NCBI GenBank assembly: GCA_016213845.1 | Contig: JACQZN010000057.1 | Span: forward strand, 53,004 to 117,003 | Direction of reading: 5' to 3' | DNA: 64,000 bases | DNA from: Candidatus Wallbacteria bacterium | GTDB taxonomy: Bacteria > Muiribacteriota > UBA6191 > JACPRK01 | Part shown: one piece after another, positions 56,427 to 64,000 of the stretch | Position numbering within the stretch: the stretch's first letter is position 1 | Layout of the letters: each line of letters starts with the position of its first letter | The notes under the pieces: model-generated | The model's database searches: none | The model's input: only the letters and a program-made list of their open reading frames with translations | Told to the model about the DNA's origin: nothing | Made by a program: the position numbers and the translations under genes

Positions 56427-57176
56427 ATGACTACCCGCCATGAGGTAGATTTGTTGCGCCGCCGGGCGTTCGCAGGCAGTCTACCGCGCTCGAGGAGGAA
56501 AGGCGCCTTCAATCCAATCACGCACATCCTGCTGGGCTGGCTGATTGCCCACCTGGGAAGCTCGACGCGGGCGCTTAGGACGTGGTGCCTGATCGCGGCC
56601 ATCGCCCCGGACGTGGACGGCCTGGGGCTCCTCTTCGGGCGGGAGACCTACGTGCGCTACCACCACGTGCTGGCCCACAACTTCCTGTTCCTGGCACTGG
56701 TGACGGCGGTGTCGGCGTGCTGGGTGGGATGGAGGCCCTGGGACGTCGGCCGGGTATTTGCAAGCGGCCTGGTGCACCTCTACGGCGACTACTGGGGCTC
56801 GGGGCCGGGCTGGCCGCTCTACGTGCTGCTCCCGTTCGACGACACGATGGTGTTGAACGAGGCGGCCTGGGAATTCAACGGTGCCGAGAGCCGGTTGATC
56901 TTTGCGGGCTGCGTGCTGGCGAGCTGCTGGATTGCGCGGCGCGCCGGGCGCACGCCGTTCGAGAGCCTCACGGCGGGGATGGACCGGGCGCTGGCGGACC
57001 TTGCTGCCTGGACGCGGGAGCGGCGCTGCGAGTGTGGCCGGGCCGGCATCTGGCTCTGCCAGCGGTGCCGGACGCCGCTCTGCCGCGGGCACGCGCTCTC
57101 ACTGGGCCGCTTCGGGCTGGGCTGCGCGGACTGTGCCGCCGCCGGGTCCGGGGAGAGCGCCGGGAAGTCCGGGTAA
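56427..57176 (+). CDS. YdjM/DUF457-like membrane metal-binding protein with Cys-rich C-terminus
   Basis: The 249-residue product has a histidine/aspartate pattern of the YdjM (DUF457, membrane-bound metal-dependent hydrolase) family: HILLGWLIAH (His33, His42), APDVDG (Asp62, Asp64) and YHHVLAHNF (His79, 80, 84), with 3-4 membrane spans. The C-terminus (about 200-236) has eight Cys/His in a B-box-like pattern (CECGRAGIWLCQRCRTPLC followed by RGH and CADC). The start is uncertain, with ATG 56427 having no clear binding site. It diverges from the previous gene and lies 7 bp before hyuA. Confidence 0.6.
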   Translation: MTTRHEVDLLRRRAFAGSLPRSRRKGAFNPITHILLGWLIAHLGSSTRALRTWCLIAAIAPDVDGLGLLFGRETYVRYHHVLAHNFLFLALVTAVSACWVGWRPWDVGRVFASGLVHLYGDYWGSGPGWPLYVLLPFDDTMVLNEAAWEFNGAESRLIFAGCVLASCWIARRAGRTPFESLTAGMDRALADLAAWTRERRCECGRAGIWLCQRCRTPLCRGHALSLGRFGLGCADCAAAGSGESAGKSG

Positions 57177-57183
57177 CGTCCGC

Positions 57184-59166
57184 ATGGGCATCACGGTCGG
57201 CGTCGACACGGGGGGCACTTTCACTGATTTCATCTTCCGAGACCAGATGGGTTGGCGGGCGTTCAAGGTGCCGTCGACGCCGGCCGACCCAGCCGAAGCG
57301 GTACTGAGCGGGCTTGCCGAGATCGAGGCGGGGGGGAACGCGATCGGTGAGGTCGTCCACGGCACCACCGTGGCCACCAACGCGGCGCTCCAAGGGCGAG
57401 GCGCCCGCGTGGCCTTCGTGACGACCCAGGGGTTTCGCGATCTGCTCAACCTGGGTAGGCAGGCCCGCAGGGAGCTCTACGACCTGGACCAGGAGGGGTT
57501 GCCACCGCTAGTGGCGCGGAAGCTCTGCTTCGAGGTGCGGGAGAGGCTTTCGGCCGCGGGCGAGGTGCTGCGGGCGCCCGGCGAGCAAGAGCTGCACTCG
57601 TTGGGACAGGCGCTCCGGCGGGCGGGAGCGGAGGCGGTCGCGGTCTGTCTGCTCTTCTCGTTTCTCGATCCGTCGCACGAGCGGCGGGTTCGCGAGGCAC
57701 TGGCAGGGACCGGGCTGCCCGTCACGATCTCGAGTGACGTGCTGCCGCAGCACCGGGAGTACGAGCGCGCGGTGGCCACGGTGCTGAACGCCAGCGTGAC
57801 CCCGCTGATGACGGGGTACTTGGAGCGGCTGGAGCGAGCGCTGGGAAGCGTGCGGCTGAGGATCATGCAGTCGAGCGGCGGTTGTGCGCGGGCGGAGCTG
57901 GCGGCGCGCATGCCGATCCACACGCTCCTCTCGGGACCGGCGGGAGGAGTGGTGGCGGGCGCCTGGACGGCGCGCGCGATGGGGGCGGAGCGGCTGGTGA
58001 CGTTCGACATGGGCGGGACCTCGACCGACGTGGCGACCTACGAGGGCGCCTTCCGCGTGACGCAGTCGGCGACCATCGGTGAGTGGCCGCTGCCGGTGCC
58101 GGTGCTGGACATTCACACGGTGGGCGCCGGGGGCGGTTCGCTCGCCTACCGGGACGCGGGCGGCGCGCTGGCCGTGGGGCCGCAGTCGGCCGGGGCCGAT
58201 CCCGGGCCTGCAGCGTACGGGCGTGGGCGGCAGCCGACGGTCACGGACGCGCACCTGGCGCTGGGCTGGCTCGACCCGGCGCGGGTGGCGGGGGGGCGCG
58301 TGCGGCCGTCGGAAGAGCTGGCGCGGGAGGCGATCGCGCGAATGGCGCGGTCGCTCGAGCTGGACGAGCTTTCGGCGGCAGAGGGTGTGGCGCGGGTCGC
58401 CGAGACGCACATGGCGGGCGCGCTCTGGCGCATCACGGCCGAGCGGGGGCGCGATCCGCGGCAGTTCGCGCTGGTGGCGTTCGGAGGAGCGGGGCCGCTG
58501 CACGCCGCGTCGCTGGCGGCGACGCTGTCGCTAGGGCGAGTGATTGTCCCGCCGGCCCCGGGCGCGTTCAGCGCCTTCGGGATGGCGGTGAGCGACGTGA
58601 CGCGCCACGCGGTGCGGGGCCTGGCGCGGCGGGGGCGGGCGATTGGCCGGCTGGAGCTGGAGCGTTTCCTTGCGGAGCTTGCGCTGGAGAATCGCCGGGA
58701 GCTGGAACTGGACGCCTCCGAGGGGCTCGACTCCGCGGAGCTCTCGGCGCGCTACGCCGGCCAGTCGCACGAGCTGGCGGTGCCGTACCCGGGCGGTCCC
58801 GACGGACTCGATAGAGCCGTCGCATCGTTTCACGCCGAGCACAAGCGGCTCTTCGGCCACGCAGACCCGAGCAGGCCCGTGGAGCTCGTAGCCGCGGGGC
58901 TGCGGACGACGCTTGCGCGCGGCGTCGCCGAGGTGCCCGGGCCGCCCCGGGGCTCCTCCGACCCGAGCAGAGCGGCGACGGGCACGCGCCGGATCCGCTG
59001 GCGCGGCTGGGTGGAGGCGACTGTCTTCGCGCGAGAGCGCCTCCTCGCAGGCGCCCGCATCGCCGGCCCCGCCCTCGTCACCGAGGAGACCTCGACCACC
59101 CTGGTGCCTCCAGGATTCACCGCATCCGTTCACCCCAGCGGATGCCTCGAGTTGACCAGAACGTGA
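57184..59166 (+). CDS. hyuA: Hydantoinase/oxoprolinase subunit A
   Basis: Family members hydrolyse hydantoins, 5-oxoproline or related cyclic imides using ATP. The 660-residue protein has the actin-like ATPase motifs VGVDTGGTFTDFIF, HGTTVATNA and FDMGGTSTDVATYE. It also has GAGGGS, GPQSAGADPGPAAYGRGRQP and FGGAGPLHA, all typical of HyuA. The C-terminus ends with LVTEETSTTLVPPGFTASVH. It overlaps the subunit B gene by 25 bp. The exact substrate cannot be read from sequence. Confidence 0.92.
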   Translation: MGITVGVDTGGTFTDFIFRDQMGWRAFKVPSTPADPAEAVLSGLAEIEAGGNAIGEVVHGTTVATNAALQGRGARVAFVTTQGFRDLLNLGRQARRELYDLDQEGLPPLVARKLCFEVRERLSAAGEVLRAPGEQELHSLGQALRRAGAEAVAVCLLFSFLDPSHERRVREALAGTGLPVTISSDVLPQHREYERAVATVLNASVTPLMTGYLERLERALGSVRLRIMQSSGGCARAELAARMPIHTLLSGPAGGVVAGAWTARAMGAERLVTFDMGGTSTDVATYEGAFRVTQSATIGEWPLPVPVLDIHTVGAGGGSLAYRDAGGALAVGPQSAGADPGPAAYGRGRQPTVTDAHLALGWLDPARVAGGRVRPSEELAREAIARMARSLELDELSAAEGVARVAETHMAGALWRITAERGRDPRQFALVAFGGAGPLHAASLAATLSLGRVIVPPAPGAFSAFGMAVSDVTRHAVRGLARRGRAIGRLELERFLAELALENRRELELDASEGLDSAELSARYAGQSHELAVPYPGGPDGLDRAVASFHAEHKRLFGHADPSRPVELVAAGLRTTLARGVAEVPGPPRGSSDPSRAATGTRRIRWRGWVEATVFARERLLAGARIAGPALVTEETSTTLVPPGFTASVHPSGCLELTRT

Positions 59167-60752
59167 TCGACGCCGTCGAAATCAGCATCTTCGCCAGCCT
59201 CTTCTCGGCCCTCTGCGAGGAGATGGGCGCCGCCCTGATGCTGAGCGCCTTCTCCCCCAACATCAAGGAGCGCCGCGATTTCTCCACGGCCCTCTTCTCT
59301 CCCGAAGGCAGGCTCGTCGCCCAGGCCGCCCACATCCCCGTCCACCTGGGCTCCATGGGCTTCGCGCTCCGAGGAGTCCTCGGCGCCCTCGAGCTCGGGC
59401 CGGGCGACATGGCCGTCCTCAACGACCCCTACCTGGGCGGGACCCATCTGCCCGACATCACCGTCGTTGCGCCCGTCCATGCCGGCGGCCGCCTGGCGGG
59501 ATACGTGGCCAATCGCGCCCACCATAGCGACATCGGCGGCCGCACTGCCGGCTCCATGGGCACCGCAACCTGCCTGACCGACGAGGGGCTGGTCATCGGG
59601 CCCACCCGGCTGGTCAAAGCCGGAACTATCGTTTCTCCCGCCTTCGACGCCATCCTGGCCGCCGTGCGGACGCCCGACGAGCGGGCGGGCGACCTCCAGG
59701 CCCAGATCGCCGCCAACCGCACCGGCGCCCGACGTCTGGCGGAGCTCTGCGCCCGCGAGGGGTCCGACCGCGCGACCGAAGCGATGCAGGCCGTGCTCGA
59801 TCACGGCCGCAGGGTCGCCCTGGCCACGCTCGGCTGTTTCCCGCCGGGAAGCTACTCGGCAGAGGACTTCCTGGACGACGACGGCCTGGGACTGACCGAC
59901 ATCCCGATCCGGTGCCGCGTCACGCTCAGTCCGGACCGCTTCGTCGCCGACTTCACCGGCACGGCTCCCCAGGTGCCCGGGAACCTGAACGCCGTCTTTC
60001 CAGTCACATTTGCCGCGGTCGCCTACTGCTTCCGCTGCCTGATGCCGCCCCGAACGCCGTCCTCGGCGGGCTGCTTCGAGCCGCTGGAAGTCCTCGTGCC
60101 CGCCGGTTGCCTGCTCAATCCCGAGCGGCCGGCGGCCGTGGCGGCGGGAAACGTCGAGACCAGCCAGCGGATCGTGGACACCGTGCTGCTGGCTCTCTCC
60201 CGGGCGCTGCCGGACCGAGTGCCCGCAGCCAGCTCGGGCTCGATGAACAACTTCGCGTTCACGGGAGTCGACCCGGCGAGTGGTCAGCCGTTCAGCTACT
60301 ACGAGACGATCGCGGGCGGCATGGGCGCGCGGCCGGGCGCCGCGGGGCTCGACGCCGTCCACACGCACATGACCAACACGCTGAACACGCCCGTGGAGGC
60401 GCTCGAGCTGGCCTACCCGGTTCGCGTCACACGCTACCAAGTCCGGCGCGGCAGCGGTGGGCGTGGCCGGCACACGGGAGGCAATGGAGTCGTGAGAGAG
60501 ATCGAGGTGCTTTGCGACGCGGAGCTGAGCATCTCCTCGGAGCGCCGGCGGCGCGCGCCGTACGGCCTGGCCGGGGGCCAGCCCGGACGCCCAGGCGCCA
60601 ACTACCTCATCGCGCACGGACGGCGGCGGCGCCTCCCCGGCAAGCTGAGCGGTCCCTGGCGCCCGGGCGAGCGGCTGCGCCTGGAGACGCCCGGCGGGGG
60701 CGGCTTCGGCCGTGCGCCCGCGCGGCGCACACGGACCCGCCAGGAGCCGTGA
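59142..60752 (+). CDS. hyuB: Hydantoinase/oxoprolinase subunit B
   Basis: This 536-residue subunit acts with HyuA in the same ATP-dependent ring hydrolysis. Landmarks are MLSAFSPNIKERRDFSTALF, GRLVAQAAHIPVHLGSM, NDPYLGGTHLPDITVVAPV, ANRAHHSDIGG and YYETIAGGMGARPGAAGLDA followed by VHTHMTNTLNTP. The start is inside the hyuA 3' end, 25 bp overlap. The last 30 residues are Arg-rich and likely unstructured. The pair may form an operon with the preceding YdjM-like gene. Confidence 0.93.
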   Translation: MPRVDQNVIDAVEISIFASLFSALCEEMGAALMLSAFSPNIKERRDFSTALFSPEGRLVAQAAHIPVHLGSMGFALRGVLGALELGPGDMAVLNDPYLGGTHLPDITVVAPVHAGGRLAGYVANRAHHSDIGGRTAGSMGTATCLTDEGLVIGPTRLVKAGTIVSPAFDAILAAVRTPDERAGDLQAQIAANRTGARRLAELCAREGSDRATEAMQAVLDHGRRVALATLGCFPPGSYSAEDFLDDDGLGLTDIPIRCRVTLSPDRFVADFTGTAPQVPGNLNAVFPVTFAAVAYCFRCLMPPRTPSSAGCFEPLEVLVPAGCLLNPERPAAVAAGNVETSQRIVDTVLLALSRALPDRVPAASSGSMNNFAFTGVDPASGQPFSYYETIAGGMGARPGAAGLDAVHTHMTNTLNTPVEALELAYPVRVTRYQVRRGSGGRGRHTGGNGVVREIEVLCDAELSISSERRRRAPYGLAGGQPGRPGANYLIAHGRRRRLPGKLSGPWRPGERLRLETPGGGGFGRAPARRTRTRQEP

Positions 60753-60798
60753 CTGGCCCGGGCAAAGCTCACCCCGAGCACTCTTCTCCCTCCCCGCA

Positions 60799-60860
60799 CA
60801 TCCTGAGCAGGCTGCGGAAGCAGCCGTGTCGAAGGACAGTGTCGAAGGGTCATCCTGAGC
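60799..60860. repeat. REP-like TCGAAGG/CCTGAGC motif cluster after hyuB
   Basis: The 147 bp between hyuB and the converging Fur-controlled gene contains CATCCTGAGC twice (60799-60808 and 60851-60860) flanking two GTGTCGAAGG copies (60826 and 60839). The arrangement is a variant of the dispersed CCTGAGCxxGTCGAAGG repeats known from many GC-rich bacterial genomes. It can form hairpins and may terminate both convergent genes. Confidence 0.6.
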
Positions 60861-60899
60861 CGACGAGCAAGCCGAGGCACTCGACGGTCCCGAGGTCCA

Positions 60900-61310
60900 T
60901 CAAGCCGTCCACATGAGTCTCCAGGCTGCCTCCATCGAGTCGATAGATTCAGCCCCGAATCCCAGGAGCACGGCCTGCATTCTCTGCCTGTGTCGTTCGG
61001 GGACGCAGCTGTCCGTCAGTAGCCAACGGTAGAGCTCGACCGCCCATCGGGACTTCGCATACCCCAGTTCGACGCATCCATCCGGACGGGTGACCTGGAA
61101 CGGATGGCAGCCGGGAACGCCATTGCGCTCCAGCAGCAGCGCCGCCTCCATCAGAAGCTCCGGTGCACCCGGCTCGAGCTCCACGACCACGGCAAGGAAT
61201 CGCCTCATCTTCGCGACGAGCAACGCGTGGGCCCTGCAACTCTCGTCATCGAGGCCCGTCCTTTCCCTTCGCCTACCAGTCACGACTTGAGCCTTGCTCA
61301 CGATGGACAT
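60900..61310 (-). CDS. Small protein under Fur-type control, unknown function
   Basis: The 136-residue product has no signal peptide or membrane span, four cysteines (25, 68, 79, 102) and a C-terminal helical part (AKSRWAVELYRWLLTDSCVP). I do not recognise the family. Its identity as a gene rests on the ATG at 61310 with GGGAGGTG about seven bases upstream, and on a sigma-70 promoter with an overlapping Fur box 60-95 bp before it. Iron-starvation expression is predicted. It runs convergent to hyuB and lies downstream of the cas operon in the same direction, but with its own promoter. Confidence 0.65.
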   Translation of the reverse strand: MSIVSKAQVVTGRRRERTGLDDESCRAHALLVAKMRRFLAVVVELEPGAPELLMEAALLLERNGVPGCHPFQVTRPDGCVELGYAKSRWAVELYRWLLTDSCVPERHRQRMQAVLLGFGAESIDSMEAAWRLMWTA

Positions 61311-61373
61311 GACCTGACACCTCCCGGAACCAGCCGCGAGCGCAAGAAGAGCGCCCGACGTTCACCTCACACT

Positions 61374-61406
61374 GATAATGATAATCAATATCAACAACAG
61401 CGTCAA
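61374..61406 (-). promoter_or_regulatory. Sigma-70 promoter overlapped by a Fur box
   Basis: The 19 bases at 61374-61392 match the Fur consensus GATAATGATAATCATTATC at 18 positions (one A for T). On the minus strand TTGACG (61406-61401) and TATCAT (61383-61378) are 17 bases apart, so the Fur box covers the -10 and part of the spacer. This predicts repression by Fe-Fur of the 136-residue gene that starts at 61310. Confidence 0.8.
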
Positions 61407-61456
61407 GGGATTCGTTGCAGGATGGGTGCATGTCACGCAGGGGGTCCCTGGCCAAG

Positions 61457-61660
61457 TCAGCCCGTGCCCGATCTGGTCTGCCTGCGATCCATCTGGACGA
61501 GCATCGACACGAGGCGAAGTAGCAGTTCTCGTCCGCTACTCAAGCGGGCATCGTCGACAAGTTTGAGGCGGCGGCACATGTGGGGGGTTGCCGCGCACTC
61601 CGTCGCACGCGCGACAAGGTCGATGGACGCGACGCCAACATCGAGTTTTTCGTGGTTGAA
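61457..61660 (-). pseudogene. Remnant of a four-helix-bundle protein gene
   Basis: In one minus-strand frame positions 61660-61457 read FNHEKLDVGVASIDLVARAT and then ATECAATPHMCRRLKLVDDA followed by RLSSGRELLLRLVSMLVQM and a stop. The start resembles the N-terminus and the rest the C-terminal helices of four-helix-bundle (IVS/S23-like) proteins, but the middle, about 60 residues in intact members, is missing. There is no start codon before FNHEK and the frame opens right after the csb2 stop, so it is a decayed gene. It is the only content of the 392-bp gap between csb2 and the Fur-controlled gene. Confidence 0.6.
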
Positions 61661-61702
61661 CTCCTGCTTTGCCGGCTCCCTTCGGGCACGGGCAGCTCTG
61701 AC

Positions 61703-63304
61703 TCACTTGGGAGCCGCGGCGAAGAGACCGAGGCCGAAGTGCGAGCCATACCCCAGGACGATGGGCCCCGCCGTGGGCTCGTCGAACTGCAGCTGGACGG
61801 CAAATCCGGCGTCGACGGGAGGGGGAGGGGCCGGGTGACGGCGCACGCGCGCAAAGAAGCGCAGCTTGCTGGTTTCGTCGTTCCAGGGCATGACCTCGAC
61901 GCTAGCAGGCGGCAGTCCGTGCGACTCGAGTTCGGCCAAAAGCTGACCCTCGAGCCTATTGGCTCCTCTTCGCTTGCAGTGGCGAGGCAGAACTAGCGGA
62001 GTCTTGCTGCGCCAGATGCGTGATGGCGCAAGGAGCATCCGGACCCCTTCATGCAAAGGAGGTGGAAGATGCATCAGGTCGTCCAATCCGCCCTCGCCAA
62101 CCAGCGCCAGCCGAAGCTCTCTTGGACTGCCCTTCGCCCAGGTCCTGTGCAACATCCTGATGGCCTGCTGGGCCCGTGGGCCGAGGCCCATCGGTGCGTA
62201 GACGAGGACATGGTCGAGGTGGCCGTCCACGTCCAGGTCCAACGGCAACACGTGGGCATGCTGGTGTCCCTTCAGGGGTTGTCCGCTTCCGTCGCGGCCG
62301 ACGAGCTCGGGACAGTCGATCGGCTCGCCTTCGCCCGCGCGTCCAATCAGGGCCCGGTGGATCAGTTCGGCCTGCGGCAGCGTGCGCGTCACTGACGGTA
62401 ACGCGGAGAGGCTGCCGCTCCGCGTGGTCAAGGCCAGCAGCATCGCCGCGACGGGTCGGGGCCGTACGGCCGCTACGCGTGCAGGCGGGCCGACGGCAAG
62501 CGCGTCATCGGGTCGCCAGTAGAGCACCCGGCGCGATCCGGGCGGCTGGCTCCAATGGTGCCCCTTCCACCAGGACGTGTCCTTCTGCAGGCAATCCAGC
62601 AGGTCCTGGGGAAAGGGCAGTTGGACCTCTTGCCGCTTCTTCTGCAGTTTCTTGGAGACACCCCTCTTCCCGTCCGATTCCGGCAAGGCGCTCAAGCCTT
62701 GCTGGATGGACTGTTTACGCCAGGCCTCGTAGGCATCTCGAGACTCGGGCGCCAGCAAGGAAACCTGCTCCCAGCCTGGCCCGGGGGGGCGGTCCCCATC
62801 ATGGGGGAACGAATCGACTCCGAGCGGGAGCATGTGGTCGTCCGAAATCGCCTTGGCAAGGACCCAGCTCTCGCTTCGACCAAGGTATCCGAGGTTCTCG
62901 GCCAACGAATGAAATAGACGCTCAGAATCCTCGTCGAGAGGACAGTCCCAGCGGACGGCCAGCGTACCCTCGCCAACGTGGGCCCAGGTATCGAATACCA
63001 GAGTCTTCTTTTGCCCGCTGCCGTCGAGGGGCATGTAGTGTCGGCTGTGAGCCAGGCTAGCAGCCGGAAGGCGGTAGCGCGGTAAAGTTGTGGCTAGGGC
63101 CTCGATCAACTTCGAGGCCGCGCTGGGGACGCCGCCTTTTCCTTCCTTTGGCGACCACTTCTGCGTCGCATGGCCACAAGCTAGAAGAGCACGCAGCAGG
63201 CGCCACGGGCTCGGAGGCCACTCGACCAGGCCTTCGTTGACGTGATGGCCATAGGGGGTGGCGTGATAGCGCCCACCCGGGAACCTCAATAGCAGGGTCG
63301 GCAC
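61703..63304 (-). CDS. csb2: Type I-G (I-U) CRISPR protein Csb2 (Cas5-Cas6-like)
   Basis: Csb2 (GSU0054 family) combines Cas5- and Cas6-like folds and handles crRNA processing and 5'-handle binding in type I-G effector complexes. The 533-residue product starts at GTG 63304, two bases after csb1, with (V)PTLLLRFPGGRYHATPYGHH, then the family motif EWPPSPWRLLRALLA. Later come HAHVLPLDLDVDGHLDHVLV and SRIWRSKTPLVLPRHCKRRG. No frameshift is seen. It is the last cas gene; cas1/cas2/cas4 are not downstream. Confidence 0.92.
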   Translation of the reverse strand: MPTLLLRFPGGRYHATPYGHHVNEGLVEWPPSPWRLLRALLACGHATQKWSPKEGKGGVPSAASKLIEALATTLPRYRLPAASLAHSRHYMPLDGSGQKKTLVFDTWAHVGEGTLAVRWDCPLDEDSERLFHSLAENLGYLGRSESWVLAKAISDDHMLPLGVDSFPHDGDRPPGPGWEQVSLLAPESRDAYEAWRKQSIQQGLSALPESDGKRGVSKKLQKKRQEVQLPFPQDLLDCLQKDTSWWKGHHWSQPPGSRRVLYWRPDDALAVGPPARVAAVRPRPVAAMLLALTTRSGSLSALPSVTRTLPQAELIHRALIGRAGEGEPIDCPELVGRDGSGQPLKGHQHAHVLPLDLDVDGHLDHVLVYAPMGLGPRAQQAIRMLHRTWAKGSPRELRLALVGEGGLDDLMHLPPPLHEGVRMLLAPSRIWRSKTPLVLPRHCKRRGANRLEGQLLAELESHGLPPASVEVMPWNDETSKLRFFARVRRHPAPPPPVDAGFAVQLQFDEPTAGPIVLGYGSHFGLGLFAAAPK

Positions 63305-63306
63305 GG

Positions 63307-64000
63307 TCAGCTCCCGCTCTCCCCGTCTTCCGGTTCCGCCTGGTGCGCATCACCGGCGGCTTCGTCGGTGACTTGCTTGGCCTTCACGATCGCCCCTTCG
63401 AACTTCACCGTGGTGTGGTTCATTTTGTCCGCACACTTCCGGATGAAGCTCGGCAGAGCCTGCGTCAACTCGGCCAGTGACGGAAGAACGAATCCCTCAG
63501 GACGCGTGGCCCGAATGGCCTCGAGCGAGACTGGCTCGAGATCGCAAGCCGTGCGCAGCCGAAGATCTCCGTCCAAAAGCTTGCGCACGCGGTGAAGGGC
63601 CAGCAAGATGAGAAGACTTTCGGCGCCGGTGCCCAGCCCATATCCCCGAATCTGCGCCAGGTCGAGGTTGATATGGCAATCGAGCCGATCGGCGGTGAAC
63701 TCATCGCGAGCGAACGGAACATTGCCGAAACCGTCCTTGGCGACTCCCGACGGATTCACATGGTCGTTCTTGACGCCGCCCGAGGCGGCCACGCGGGCGT
63801 TGGAGGCCTCGATGAATGCGGACAGGGCGCGAGCCACGCGCAGGCGGCCCCCGGCCAACTCCTTCTTGGCGAGGAAGACGCCGTGTAGGAGGCTACCGAT
63901 GTCGTAGCACAGGAGGACTTCCCCCAGGCGCCTGCGATCGATGGACCCCTCCTCCAGGCTGCCGAGATCCTCCTTCATCTTGTCAAAGAACGACCTATCC
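63307..64000 (-). CDS. csb1: Type I-G (I-U) CRISPR protein Csb1/Cas7 (partial, N-terminus beyond right edge)
   Basis: Csb1 (GSU0053 family, Cas7-like) forms the backbone that binds the crRNA spacer. The visible 231 codons include LLHGVFLAKKELAGGRLRVA, ASNARVAASGGVKNDHVNPS, GFGNVPFARDEFTADRLDC and INLDLAQIRGYGLGTGAESL, the family core, and a charged C-terminal tail. The frame is open to the window edge, and about 100 N-terminal residues are expected further right, preceded in known type I-G loci by the cas8-like csx17 and cas3. It is followed two bases later by csb2. Confidence 0.92.
   Translation of the reverse strand, partial: DRSFFDKMKEDLGSLEEGSIDRRRLGEVLLCYDIGSLLHGVFLAKKELAGGRLRVARALSAFIEASNARVAASGGVKNDHVNPSGVAKDGFGNVPFARDEFTADRLDCHINLDLAQIRGYGLGTGAESLLILLALHRVRKLLDGDLRLRTACDLEPVSLEAIRATRPEGFVLPSLAELTQALPSFIRKCADKMNHTTVKFEGAIVKAKQVTDEAAGDAHQAEPEDGESGS

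Noticed and set aside
61311..61702. A CRISPR array or leader after csb2
   Set aside because: No direct repeats of 25-40 bp with spacers occur here. The gap holds a gene remnant and a promoter/Fur box. The 7-nt arrays elsewhere are too short-period to be CRISPR.

Overview
The window is GC-rich bacterial chromosome. It carries one copy each of the core ribosomal-protein and RNA polymerase gene clusters. Many secreted products have Sec-type signal peptides, and there are pilin-like genes, a FecR-like domain, CheB and a Fur box, which together suggest a Gram-negative, free-living, aerotolerant lineage of the Acidobacteriota/Myxococcota/Deltaproteobacteria kind. I cannot fix the phylum from sequence alone.

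1-16.8 kb (minus strand): a merged str-S10-spc-alpha superoperon. In transcription order it is rpsL, rpsG, fusA, rpsJ, rplC, D, W, B, rpsS, rplV, rpsC, rplP, rpmC, rpsQ, rplN, X, E, rpsN, rpsH, rplF, R, rpsE, rpmD, rplO, secY, adk, map, rpmJ, rpsM, rpsK (cut by the left edge). A near-consensus sigma-70 promoter precedes rpsL, and two more promoter-like sites sit in unusual 214-220 bp gaps before rplC and rplO. infA and tuf are absent from this block.

17-19.6 kb (plus strand): a DUF4920 protein, a receiver-DHp-receiver protein and a DUF1579 protein, all exported or regulatory. 19.7-35.4 kb (minus strand): tRNA-Tyr, tRNA-Thr, tuf, then rpmG, tRNA-Trp, secE, nusG, rplK, A, J, L, rpoB, rpoC, with two strong promoters and a terminator after rpoC. 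RpoC is 2053 residues because about 670 residues of repeated domains are inserted in the trigger loop and an acidic tail follows. RpoB has a Cys-rich insertion near its N-terminus.

35.7-44.2 kb: fructose-1,6-bisphosphatase, a HEAT/TPR protein, a TPR protein with a degenerate metallopeptidase motif, a PEGA lipoprotein-like protein and a CHASE2-GGDEF diguanylate cyclase. 44.4-52.3 kb (plus strand): four genes coupled by 4-nt overlaps encode a GspK/PilX-like protein, two prepilin-like proteins and a single-chain ECF-sigma-like/FecR-like membrane fusion. A TPR protein and an orphan CheB follow. 52.3-60.8 kb: a RHH/PIN toxin-antitoxin pair, a permease-propeller protein, a glycine-rich exported protein, a YdjM-like protein and hydantoinase A/B subunits.

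60.9-64 kb (minus strand): a small unrecognised gene under a sigma-70 promoter with an overlapping Fur box, the remnant of a four-helix-bundle gene, and the distal end of a type I-G (I-U) CRISPR-cas operon (csb1-csb2), cut by the right edge. No CRISPR array is present in the window.

A running theme is a family of arrays with 7-nt period. They lie at, or supply, the stop codons of many genes, and one lies inside the leader of a prepilin gene where unit slippage would shift the reading frame.
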